Source: JANSWY01 sp965243755 (lineage in GTDB: Bacteria > Bacteroidota > Bacteroidia > Cytophagales > Cyclobacteriaceae). Taken from it: a DNA stretch of 64,000 nt. Positions within the stretch are counted from its first letter, which is position 1; each line of letters begins with the position of its first letter. Location: the NCBI GenBank assembly GCA_965243755.1, contig CBDEVW010000002.1:930001-994000 (forward strand), in the 5' to 3' direction. A model generated the notes under the pieces. The model saw nothing but the letters and a program-made list of their open reading frames with translations, was not told where the DNA came from and did not search any database. Shown here piece by piece: positions 25,352-34,800 of the stretch. The position numbers were made by a program, and so were the translations under genes.

Positions 25352-25381
25352 TTGAAATTCGGGCTGTAAATTATATTTTTG
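25352..25381 (+). promoter_or_regulatory. Promoter of clpS-recR
   Basis: TTG at 25352-25354 and TATTTTTG at 25374-25381 are 19 bases apart, a full match to the Bacteroidota housekeeping promoter (TTG, 17-23 bases, TAnnTTTG). The clpS ATG is 15 bases downstream. Confidence 0.65.
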
Positions 25382-25396
25382 CAGTAAATTTGCAAA

Positions 25397-25678
25397 ATGA
25401 TGGAAGAGCTGGACTTAGAAGAATTAGTCGAGGTTGAAGAGGAAATTGGAAATGAAGATCCACGCGATTTGGTGGTTTATAATGACGACTTCAACACTTT
25501 CGAGCATGTCATCCAAACTTTGATCAAGGTTTGCAAGCATGATGTACACCAGGCAGAGCAATGTACCTGGCTGATCCATTACAAGGGAAAGTGTGCTGTG
25601 AAGAAGGGGATCTATGCCGAACTCAAGCCGATGAGAGAAGGTATTACCGATGCTGGTATCAAAGCTGCAATCCATTAA
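25397..25678 (+). CDS. clpS: ATP-dependent Clp protease adaptor ClpS
   Basis: ClpS binds N-degron substrates and passes them to ClpA or ClpC. After an acidic tail, the core begins RDLVVYNDDFNTFEHVI, the hallmark with the Asn and Asp that bind the substrate amino group. A helix with CKHDVHQAEQCTWLIHYKGKCAVKKG follows, including the conserved Gln-Ala and His residues. At 93 residues it is full length. recR begins 8 bases after its stop, so the two genes probably form a short operon under the promoter at 25352-25381. Confidence 0.95.
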   Translation: MMEELDLEELVEVEEEIGNEDPRDLVVYNDDFNTFEHVIQTLIKVCKHDVHQAEQCTWLIHYKGKCAVKKGIYAELKPMREGITDAGIKAAIH

Positions 25679-25686
25679 GTTCCTGT

Positions 25687-26298
25687 ATGGAATATCCATC
25701 CAAACTGATTGAAGAAGCCGTTAACGAAATCTCAAGGCTGCCCGGTATAGGCAAAAAAACTGCTTTGAGACTTGCCCTGCATTTATTGAAAGCCAAAGAA
25801 GTGGAGACAGAGAATCTTGCGGAGGCATTGGTCAGGTTAAGGAAGGATACCCGTTACTGCGGTACATGCCATGTCATTTCTCACACCACTGATTGTACCT
25901 GTAAAACCATTAAAACAGACACCTCGATCATTTGCGTAGTGGAGGATACTCCCGACGTGATGGCCATTCAAAACACCGGACAATACAATGGGATGTTTCA
26001 TGTTTTGGGAGGCGTAATTTCTCCAATTGATGGAATTGGGCCGGATGAGCTGAAAATAGAGTCTCTGGTACAAAGAATTGCCAATGAGGGAGAGGAGATT
26101 AAAGAAGTAGTGCTGGCGTTAAGTCCTACCATGGAAGGGGATACCACCTCCTTCTATATTACCAAGAAATTGAAAGATTTCAATCTGAAAGTGACAACCA
26201 TTGCAAGAGGGATACCAATTGGAGGAGAGTTGGAATATGCTGATGAAGTGACTTTGGGAAGAAGTATTCTTACCAGAAGTGTTTATCAAACGGACTAA
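25687..26298 (+). CDS. recR: Recombination protein RecR
   Basis: RecR works with RecO/RecF to load RecA at gapped DNA. The start at 25687 (MEYPSKLIEEAVNEISRLPGIGKKTALRLALHLL) gives the expected helix-hairpin-helix. The zinc motif is CGTCHVISHTTDCTC, and the Toprim domain has IICVVEDTPDVMAI and HVLGGVISPIDGIGPDEL. At 203 residues the length is normal. A longer frame reading back into clpS was rejected. The gene ends convergent to a small membrane-protein gene with a 4-base overlap. Confidence 0.97.
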   Translation: MEYPSKLIEEAVNEISRLPGIGKKTALRLALHLLKAKEVETENLAEALVRLRKDTRYCGTCHVISHTTDCTCKTIKTDTSIICVVEDTPDVMAIQNTGQYNGMFHVLGGVISPIDGIGPDELKIESLVQRIANEGEEIKEVVLALSPTMEGDTTSFYITKKLKDFNLKVTTIARGIPIGGELEYADEVTLGRSILTRSVYQTD

Positions 26299-26477
26299 CT
26301 CCGTCTGTTTCCGGAAAATGCAATAAAAAAAAGTAAAAAACCCATACCACTTGCCATAATCAATAATTTCCAGTTTGGCTCACCTTGTTTTACAGACTGA
26401 TAAAACACCCAGGCAGCAAGGATAGTTACCAATGTTCCCCCCATTACTCCTACCGCTTTTCGCAATTTTGGATTCAT
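26295..26477 (-). CDS. Small two-helix membrane protein
   Basis: A 60-residue frame from an ATG with two hydrophobic segments (VMGGTLVTILAAWVFY and LLIMASGMGFLLFFIAF), a basic start and a basic end (SGNRRS). I see no named family. The 4-base overlap with recR and the 33-base gap from the phosphatase gene upstream on this strand suggest a real small gene, but nothing else proves it. Confidence 0.5.
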   Translation of the reverse strand: MNPKLRKAVGVMGGTLVTILAAWVFYQSVKQGEPNWKLLIMASGMGFLLFFIAFSGNRRS

Positions 26478-26510
26478 GGAGCCAAATATAATGGAATAAG
26501 AGAATTTGCC

Positions 26511-27143
26511 TTATTTAATGTTGCGAAACACGTACATGAGCTCTGTTGCAATTTGTCTGCAACGTTCATCATACATTTCATTTTCTTTGTCAGTGTCATC
26601 AAATTCCTTGGGATCTTCGTAATTCAGGGGAATCCTGATTTCTGCATTGGGTATGAATGGACAGTTTTCATCAGCGTGCGAACAGGTCATAATTGCGGCA
26701 AATTTGTCTTCAGCATCGAATTCTTCATCAAAGCGCTTTGAATACAATTTCAACATGGGTTGATCGGCTCCAACGTATACTGAATACTCTGGGTTTTCGC
26801 CATCTGTTTCGGGGATGTCAAATCCAGCTCTCCTTAATGAGGCCACTGTTCTGGGATTGCATGCCGTGACCTCTACTCCACCCGAGGCTGATCGGACATG
26901 ATTAATGTTATGGTAAATTGCCATAAACTGACCCCAGACTTGTGAAAACTGCGACCTTCTTGAATTATGGGTGCAGATAAAATTTAGGTTAATCGGATTT
27001 TTATTGTCTCGCTGTTGCTGAATGTATTGGATTAGTTTGTCTAATACCACATGCCTGTTGCCAGGAATTGTTTCCGTATCCAGTTGATCAACATAAGTAC
27101 GTAATGATCCCGAAATTACCATCTCTTTAAATTTTGCAAGCAA
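26511..27143 (-). CDS. Low-molecular-weight phosphatase / arsenate reductase-like protein
   Basis: The CX5R loop CTHNSRRSQ near residue 56 is the catalytic P-loop of the LMW-PTP/ArsC fold. It is preceded by the usual strand (PINLNFI) and followed by SASGGVEVTACNPRTVASLRRAGFDI. AAIMTCSHADENCPFIPNAEIRIPLNYEDP provides the DP of the second loop and several Cys residues that may act as redox partners. At 210 residues it is longer than plain ArsC because of an N-terminal helical part. It could reduce arsenate or act on phosphotyrosine. It is the third gene of a minus-strand group with two HMA-domain proteins, which favours metal or metalloid stress. Confidence 0.85.
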   Translation of the reverse strand: MLAKFKEMVISGSLRTYVDQLDTETIPGNRHVVLDKLIQYIQQQRDNKNPINLNFICTHNSRRSQFSQVWGQFMAIYHNINHVRSASGGVEVTACNPRTVASLRRAGFDIPETDGENPEYSVYVGADQPMLKLYSKRFDEEFDAEDKFAAIMTCSHADENCPFIPNAEIRIPLNYEDPKEFDDTDKENEMYDERCRQIATELMYVFRNIK

Positions 27144-27232
27144 GTTAATGGTTGATGATCATGCTTTTGTTATGTGAATATTAATTTATCAGGTCAAATG
27201 TCCACAGCATTGATTCTCTCCAGGTATTTCTC

Positions 27233-27892
27233 TTAATGGCAGGCCTTGTTGAATTTTTTCAATTTGAAATAATTGTACGGCAATGGTGCAATAAAACCCG
27301 CGAGAAGTGCTGGAATAAGGGCCATCCAGTACATGGGGTCATCAAATGCCGCTTTGCCACCTGTGATCATAAAATCTGTCAGGTTCATTGCTATTTCCAT
27401 ACCTACCATGGAAATAAAAGACATTCCAAAAGCTGTTTTCAAAGCAAATCCCCAGCTAAAAGATTCCCTGGTTTTTAGCAGAATTGTTTCTAAAAGTATG
27501 GAAGTAAATAGTCCGGCGATGATCGCAAGAACCATTTGCCACATCATCGAAGTGGAAGGGTAATAAGCCTGGAGGAAAATGATCATTCCAAAGTCTCCGA
27601 TTGAACAACCTATCAGACAGTTTAGGGTGTTGAATGAAGCTCGCTTCCACAAATGACTGTCAGACCAAAAACTTGTGTTTTCCTCAGATGGAATTATCTG
27701 ATACCCCGCCTGGTTCAGTAGAGTATTTATTTCTTCTTCTGAGATACCCTCACCAATCACTGTAACTGTTTTTAATTCAGGCTTGAGGTCCACTTCCCAT
27801 GAATCGATCTGTGGTGAGTTATCGAAAACTTTTTGAACCTTACTTACACAACTTTCACAATGAATGTCAGTAGCAACTTTTATCTTTTCCAT
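27233..27892 (-). CDS. HMA domain-DUF4396 membrane fusion protein
   Basis: Residues 1-66 form a heavy-metal-associated domain with the metal-binding HCESC motif near 12-16. The C-terminal part (residues 80-219) has about four transmembrane helices and the segment NTLNCLIGCSIGDFGMII, typical of DUF4396. The terminal KFNKACH adds a Cys and a His that could pass metal. Such HMA-DUF4396 proteins have no proven function; a role in moving copper or another soft metal across the membrane is inference. It lies between the HMA-AraC regulator and the phosphatase, all on the minus strand. Confidence 0.78.
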   Translation of the reverse strand: MEKIKVATDIHCESCVSKVQKVFDNSPQIDSWEVDLKPELKTVTVIGEGISEEEINTLLNQAGYQIIPSEENTSFWSDSHLWKRASFNTLNCLIGCSIGDFGMIIFLQAYYPSTSMMWQMVLAIIAGLFTSILLETILLKTRESFSWGFALKTAFGMSFISMVGMEIAMNLTDFMITGGKAAFDDPMYWMALIPALLAGFIAPLPYNYFKLKKFNKACH

Positions 27893-27977
27893 TTTGCTTA
27901 AGTGTTTAAATACACTACAAAGGAATTCATTGGTGAGGTGATTTTAATTACATAATTATTGAAATGCTTTATGAAAT

Positions 27978-28544
27978 TCAAACCGCATGATCAATGGGTT
28001 TTCTGTTATTTGGAAAGGTCTTCTTAAATTCAGAGGGCGTCATACCGGTATTTTTTTTGAATTGACTGGAGAGGTGTTGTACGCTGCTATATCCAAGGCG
28101 GTAGCTGATTTCACTCAATGTAAGCTCATCATAAGTCAACAACTCCTTGATCCGCTCTATTTTTTGAAGGATGACAAATCTTTCGATGGTAATCCCTTCA
28201 ACACTTGAAAAAAGCGAACTAAGACCAGAGTAATCTTTACCAATGTTTTTTTCCAGATAGTCACTGTAATTGATGTTAAGATTGGTTTCGGAGTAGATCT
28301 GATCGATGACAAGGTTCTTAATCTGCTCAATTAGCTGACTATTCTTATCCTTCAGTATTTCAAACCCACGAGCCTCCAGCCTGGATGCCAGGTCATTCAG
28401 TTGTCTTGAATCGATATCAGATGCTAATAGCACATGGCCCAATGAAATTTTGCTGATGTTTAGATTAAGGTTATTGAACTCTTCCTGCACGGCTTCTATG
28501 CACCTGTTGCAAACCATATTTTTGATCCTTAATTCTTTCATCAT
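27978..28544 (-). CDS. HMA-AraC fusion transcriptional regulator
   Basis: This 188-residue protein combines an N-terminal HMA-like fold (KNMVCNRCIEAV, Cys12 and Cys15) with a C-terminal AraC/XylS DNA-binding domain (residues 105-180; helix-turn-helix parts LTLSEISYRLGYSSVQHLSSQFKKNTGMTPSEFKK). A metal-binding sensor directly joined to an AraC output is an economical metal-responsive switch. The family occurs in other Bacteroidota near metal or arsenic genes, so the fusion itself is not new. It is likely to control the two genes downstream (27233-27892 and 26511-27143), and possibly itself. Confidence 0.88.
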   Translation of the reverse strand: MMKELRIKNMVCNRCIEAVQEEFNNLNLNISKISLGHVLLASDIDSRQLNDLASRLEARGFEILKDKNSQLIEQIKNLVIDQIYSETNLNINYSDYLEKNIGKDYSGLSSLFSSVEGITIERFVILQKIERIKELLTYDELTLSEISYRLGYSSVQHLSSQFKKNTGMTPSEFKKTFPNNRKPIDHAV

Positions 28545-28883
28545 AATACAAATTTAAAAACTCAACATAAAGTTCAAATTGCGTCAATAAACCTCCTGAA
28601 AACAAGCGATTTAATAATGTGAATGGTTCAATCCTCCCTATTTTTCGATGAATGGCAGTGAAGTAACGATTACCCGTTTTTTTGTCTATAATGTGCTGTT
28701 TACCTTTAAGTTAATTAAATCCCAACTACAAAAGCTGCAATCTAAACAGTAATTGGCGAGGTAAAAAAGGCACGTATTGGAAGCCATTCTATTTGGGTTT
28801 TGAGGCGTGTGCAATCGCTATGGAAGTGACTGAATTATTACCTCAATTAAAGTTTCTGTATTTCCATTAAAATAAAGATCGTC
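28545..28883. other. 339-bp intergenic region before the giant surface-protein operon
   Basis: This divergent gap separates the HMA-AraC regulator from the repeat-protein operon. It has no gene or RNA that I can recognise. A near-match promoter is TTG at 28682-28684 with TACCTTTA at 28701-28708 (16-base spacing, last base off). The rest is AT-rich without clear inverted repeats. Confidence 0.5.
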
Positions 28884-31800
28884 ATGAAGGGAATCCACCA
28901 GTTAAGATTAATTTCTATTCTACTCACCGCTATGTTATTTCATCTGGTACCAGATGCAAATGCTCAGGAGTACTCAGCAGGTATCAACATAGAAAGCCCA
29001 AACCCCAACGCAGTTTTGCATCTGGTTTCACCACAAGGCAATCAGGGTTTGATCATTCCTAAGCTTTCCAGCGCTCAGCGTACGGGGATGTCACTTTCTG
29101 CTGCAGATAATGGTTTGATGGTGTATGATTCAGATGAAAACTTATTTTATTTCTGGATCAATCCAAATTGGGTTGCCTTGTCCACACAGAGTGCTCAGAC
29201 ATTGTCACTGGCGGGGGATGTGTTATCCATTGCCAACGGGAATAATGTTGACCTAAGTTCAGTAGATAACCAGCAGCTGAGCCTTTCAGGAACAACTTTG
29301 AGTATAGAAAATGGGAATAGTGTTGATATATCTGTTTCGGAAGTTGATCCTACGGTTCCAGCCAATATAAAAGATGGTATAGACTGGACAGAAGTTACAT
29401 CGATTCCAGCTGAGCTTTTAGATGGTGACGATACTGACGATGCAGATGCTGATCCTACCAATGAGATAGAATTACCTACACAGAGTGGAGCGGATGCCGG
29501 TCTGTACCTTCAGGCAGATGGTGCTGGTGGTGTGAGTTATGCAACAGTTTCAGTTACGGAGGTAGATGGCGATCCTACCAATGAGATAGAATTACCCACT
29601 CAAAGTGGGGCTGATGCTGGATTGTTTTTACAGGCGGACGGATCTGGAGGTGTGAGTTATGCTGCAGACAATGTTAATGATGCGGATGCTGATCCAACTA
29701 ATGAGATAGAGTTACCTACTCAAAGCGGAGCAGATGCCGGGCTATATCTGCAGGCAGATGGTGCCGGGGGCGTAAGCTTTGCAACAGTTTCAGTTACGGA
29801 GGTAGATGGCGATCCTACCAATGAGATTGAATTACCCACGCAAACTGGTGCAGATGCGGGACTATTTTTACAGGCAGATGGTGCAGGTGGAGTGGCTTAT
29901 GTGGCAGACAATGTAAATGATGCAGATTCAGATCCCACCAATGAGATAGAACTACCAACGCAAAGTGGTGCAGATGCAGGTTTGTTTTTGCAAGCAGATG
30001 GAAGTGGAGGTGTAAGTTATGTTGCTGAATTGGATGGTGACCCATCAAACGAAATAGAGTTGCCCACACAAAGTGGTGCCGATGCTGGACTTTATCTGCA
30101 GGCAGATGGCGCTGGAGGAGTTGCCTATGCTCCAGTTTCTGCAGTAGAGCTGGATGGCGATCCCACCAATGAGATTGAATTACCAAGCCAGACAGGAGCT
30201 GATGCGGGTTTATTCCTTCAAGCTGATGGCGCTGGAGGAGTGAGTTATGTTGCAGATAATGTGAATGACGCTGATTCGGACCCTACTAATGAGATAGAGC
30301 TACCTACACAGACTGCCCCGGATGCAGGTTTGTTTTTGCAGGCAGATGGTGTTGGAGGAGTGAGTTATGCTACATTGTCGGAAGTGGATGGCGATCCCAC
30401 CAATGAGATAGAACTACCAAGTCAGACAGGAGCAGATGCGGGGTTATTTCTACAAGCTGATGGTGCTGGTGGTGTGAGTTATGTTGCAGATAATGTGAAT
30501 GATGCTGATTCGGACCCTACTAATGAGATAGAGCTGCCAACACAGACAGCCCCGGATGCAGGTTTGTTTTTGCAGGCAGATGGTGCTGGTGGAGTGAGTT
30601 ACGCTACACTGTCGGAGGTGGATGGCGATCCCACTAACGAGATAGAACTACCAAGCCAGACAGGAGCAGATGCGGGGTTATTCCTACAAGCAGATGGCGC
30701 TGGCGGAGTGAGTTATGTAGCAGATAATGTGAATGATGCTGATTCGGACCCTACTAATGAGATAGAGCTGCCTACACAGACAGCTCCGGATGCAGGTTTG
30801 TTTTTGCAGGCAGATGGTGCTGGTGGAGTGAGTTACGCTACACTGTCGGAGGTGGATGGCGATCCCACTAACGAGATAGAACTACCAAGCCAGACAGGAG
30901 CAGATGCGGGGTTATTTCTACAAGCAGATGGCGCTGGCGGAGTGAGTTATGTAGCAGATAATGTAAATGACGCTGATTCAGATCCGACAAACGAGATAGA
31001 ATTGCCTACTCAAAGTGCTCCGGATGCCGGGCTATTTCTACAAGCAGATGGCGCTGGAGGTGTGAGCTATGTTGCGGATAATGTAAATGATGCAGATTCA
31101 GATCCTACTAATGAGATTGAGTTACCTACCCAGAGTGCCCCGGATGCTGGTCTATTCCTTCAGGCCGATGGAGCCGGCGGAGTGTCCTATGTAGCAGAAG
31201 TAGATGGTGACCCGACCAATGAAATAGAATTGCCTACCCAAACTGCTCCGGATGCCGGTTTATTTCTACAAGCAGATGGCGCTGGCGGTGTGAGCTATGT
31301 TGCGGATAATGTAAATGATGCGGATTCAGATCCTACTAATGAGATTGAGTTACCTACACAGAGTGCCCCGGATGCTGGTCTATTCCTACAAGCAGATGGA
31401 GCCGGCGGAGTGTCCTATGTAGCAGAAGTAGATGGTGACCCGACCAATGAAATAGAATTGCCTACCCAAACAGCTCCGGATGCCGGTTTATTTCTACAAG
31501 CAGATGGCGCTGGCGGTGTGAGCTATGTTGCGGATAATGTAAATGATGCGGATTCAGATCCTACTAATGAGATAGAGTTACCTACCCAGAGTGCCCCGGA
31601 TGCCGGGCTATTTCTACAAGCCGATGGAGCCGGTGGCGTATCCTATGTAGCAGAAGTAGATGGAGACCCGACCAATGAAATAGAATTGCCTACCCAAACA
31701 GCTCCGGATGCAGGATTGTTTCTACAAGCAGATGGCGCTGGAGGAGTGAGTTATGTTGCGGATAATGTAAATGACGCTGATTCAGATCCTACTAATGAGA

Positions 31801-34800
31801 TAGAATTGCCTACCCAGAGTGCTCCGGATGCCGGTCTATTCCTACAGGCAGATGGAGCCGGAGGTGTGTCCTATGTAGCAGATAATGTAAATGATGCTGA
31901 TTCGGATCCCACTAATGAGATAGAGCTACCCACACAGAGTGCCCCAGATGCCGGTTTATTCCTACAAGCTGATGGAGCCGGCGGAGTGTCCTATGTAGCA
32001 GAAGTCGATGGTGACCCGACCAATGAAATAGAATTGCCTACCCAAACAGCCCCTGACGCAGGATTATTCCTACAAGCAGATGGTGCTGGAGGCGTAAGTT
32101 ATGTAGCAGATAATGTAAATGATGCAGATTCAGATCCTACTAATGAGATAGAGTTACCAACACAGAGTGCCCCGGATGCCGGGCTATTCCTACAAGCCGA
32201 TGGAGCCGGTGGCGTATCGTATGTAGCAGAAGTCGATGGAGACCCGACCAATGAAATAGAATTGCCTACCCAAACAGCTCCGGATGCAGGATTATTTCTA
32301 CAAGCTGATGGCGCTGGAGGAGTGAGCTATGTAGCAGATAATGTAAATGATGCAGATTCAGATCCTACTAATGAGATAGAGTTACCAACACAGAGTGCTC
32401 CGGATGCCGGTTTATTTCTACAAGCAGATGGTGCTGGAGGTGTAAGTTATGTAGCAGATAATGTAAATGACGCAGATTCAGATCCTACTAATGAGATAGA
32501 GTTACCAACACAGAGTGCTCCGGATGCCGGTTTATTCCTACAAGCAGATGGAGCCGGTGGCGTATCCTATGTAGCAGAAGTAGATGGTGACCCCACCAAT
32601 GAAATAGAATTGCCTACCCAAACAGCTCCTGACGCTGGATTGTTTCTACAGGCAGATGGCGCTGGAGGCGTATCCTATGTGGCAGAAGTAGATGGTGACC
32701 CCACCAATGAAATAGAATTGCCTACCCAAACAGCCCCTGACGCAGGATTATTTCTACAAGCAGATGGCGCTGGAGGTGTGAGCTATGTTGCGGATAATGT
32801 AAATGATGCAGATTCAGATCCTACTAATGAGATTGAGTTACCCGTTCAAGGAGCGCCTGATGCCGGATTATTTCTTCAGGCCGATGGAGCCGGAGGCGTG
32901 AGTTATGCAGCGGATAATGTAAATGATGCGGATTCAGATCCCACCAATGAGATAGAGCTACCTGTTCAAGGAGCGCCTGATGCCGGATTATTTCTTCAGG
33001 CCGATGGAGCCGGAGGTGTGAGTTATGCAGCAGATAATGTAAATGACGCTGATTCGGATCCAACAAATGAGATAGAGTTACCTACACAGAGTGCTCCAGA
33101 CGCAGGGTTATTCCTTCAAGCTGATGGAGCGGGTGGTGTGAGTTATGCTGCAGATAATGTAAATGATGCAGATTCAGATCCTACCAATGAGATAGAGTTA
33201 CCTACACAGAGTGCCCCAGATGCAGGTTTATTCTTGCAGGCGGATGGTGCCGGAGGCGTATCCTACGTAGCAGAAGTCGATGGAGACCCTACCAATGAGA
33301 TAGAACTTCCCGTACAGGCAGCCCCGGATGCTGGTAATTTCTTGCAAGCTGATGGCGCTGGAGGAGTATCATATGTAGCGGAAGCAGATGGAGACCCTAC
33401 CAATGAGATAGAACTTCCTGTACAGGCAGCCCCGGATGCTGGTAATTTCTTGCAAGCTGATGGCGCTGGAGGAGTATCCTATGTAGCGGAAGCCGATGGA
33501 GACCCTACCAATGAGATAGAACTTCCTGTACAGGCAGCCCCGGATGCTGGTAATTTCTTGCAAGCCGATGGCGCTGGAGGCGTATCCTATGTAGCAGAAG
33601 TCGATGGAGACCCTACCAATGAGATAGAGCTTCCCGTACAGGCAGCCCCAGATGCTGGTAATTTCTTACAAGCTGATGGCGCTGGAGGAGTATCCTATGT
33701 AGCGGAAGCCGATGGAGACCCTACCAATGAGATAGAACTTCCTGTACAGGCAGCCCCAGATGCTGGTAATTTCTTACAAGCCGATGGAGCCGGTGGCGTA
33801 TCCTATGTAGCAGAAGCTGATGGTGATCCCACCAATGAGATAGAGCTTCCCGTACAGGCAGCCCCGGATGCCAATTTATTTTTACAAGCGGATGGAGCCG
33901 GTGGAGTTTCATATGCTGGTGTAGATCCTGTATTATCATTACTCCCGGGTGGTGCCACTGCAGGCCAAAGGTTGGAGTATAATGGATCAAATTGGACTCC
34001 TGTTCCAGCGGCCACTTTCAGTACTTTAAATGCCATACCAAAGGGTGATGGAACGGGTCTTGTTGCTTCAGACATATTTAGTAATGCATCCAACCAGGTG
34101 ACCATTGGGATCTCTACCACATTGCCAAATGTAAAATTCGCAGTAGTGAACCAGAGTTCTCAATTAAACTTTGGGGGCGCAAACTTTTCAGACACACCAA
34201 CAGAAGGCACCAATCACGCAGTGCTTCGATCACGTGGAACACCAGGAGGGGAGAGTCTCCTGTTGTCTGGAGATGAAATTGGTTCTTATAGCTACAATGT
34301 TTGGAATGGTGTTTCTGATTTTGAAACTGCAGTTTCCATGCGTGCAGAAGCAACCGCAAATCATGCAGCAGGCTCCAATTTTGGTAGCCAGTTTACAATT
34401 GCCACTATAGCAAATGGAACCTCTACACTTGCGGATAGACTAAGGATTCAAAATGATGGTACAATAATTTTAAATGATAATACTTCAATTGGTGCAGGTC
34501 CAACTACAGGAGCAAAACTTCAGATTAGTCCTGATAACGGTCAGGTCAACGCCCTTCGAATAAATCCGGAAGGAGGACTTTCAAATACCGGTGAGCTTCA
34601 ATTTATGGATCTTGGGTCTAATTTTGTTGGATTTAGAGCGCCAGCCTCTGTTACAGCTAACACCGTCTGGACTTTGCCAAATGATGATGGATTTCTGGAT
34701 GAGGTGCTAGCAACCGATGGAACGGGCAATTTATATTGGAGACCTACTAATCAGTTTGATTCCGATTTAGAGTTTTTAGATGGCTCACCAAGAAACATTT

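Noticed and set aside
25561..25686. N-terminal extension of RecR reading back into clpS.
   Set aside because: The extension is the clpS sequence in another frame and has no family match; MEYPSKLIEEAV at 25687 is the normal RecR start.
29439..33914. CRISPR-like periodic repeats of about 110-120 bases.
   Set aside because: The units are in one open reading frame, have no unique spacers and translate to a constant protein pattern; this is a coding tandem repeat.
29815..33990. Long open frames on the minus strand inside the repeat array.
   Set aside because: They are produced by the repeated codon pattern of the plus-strand gene and give low-complexity His/Leu/Gln-rich text with no start context.
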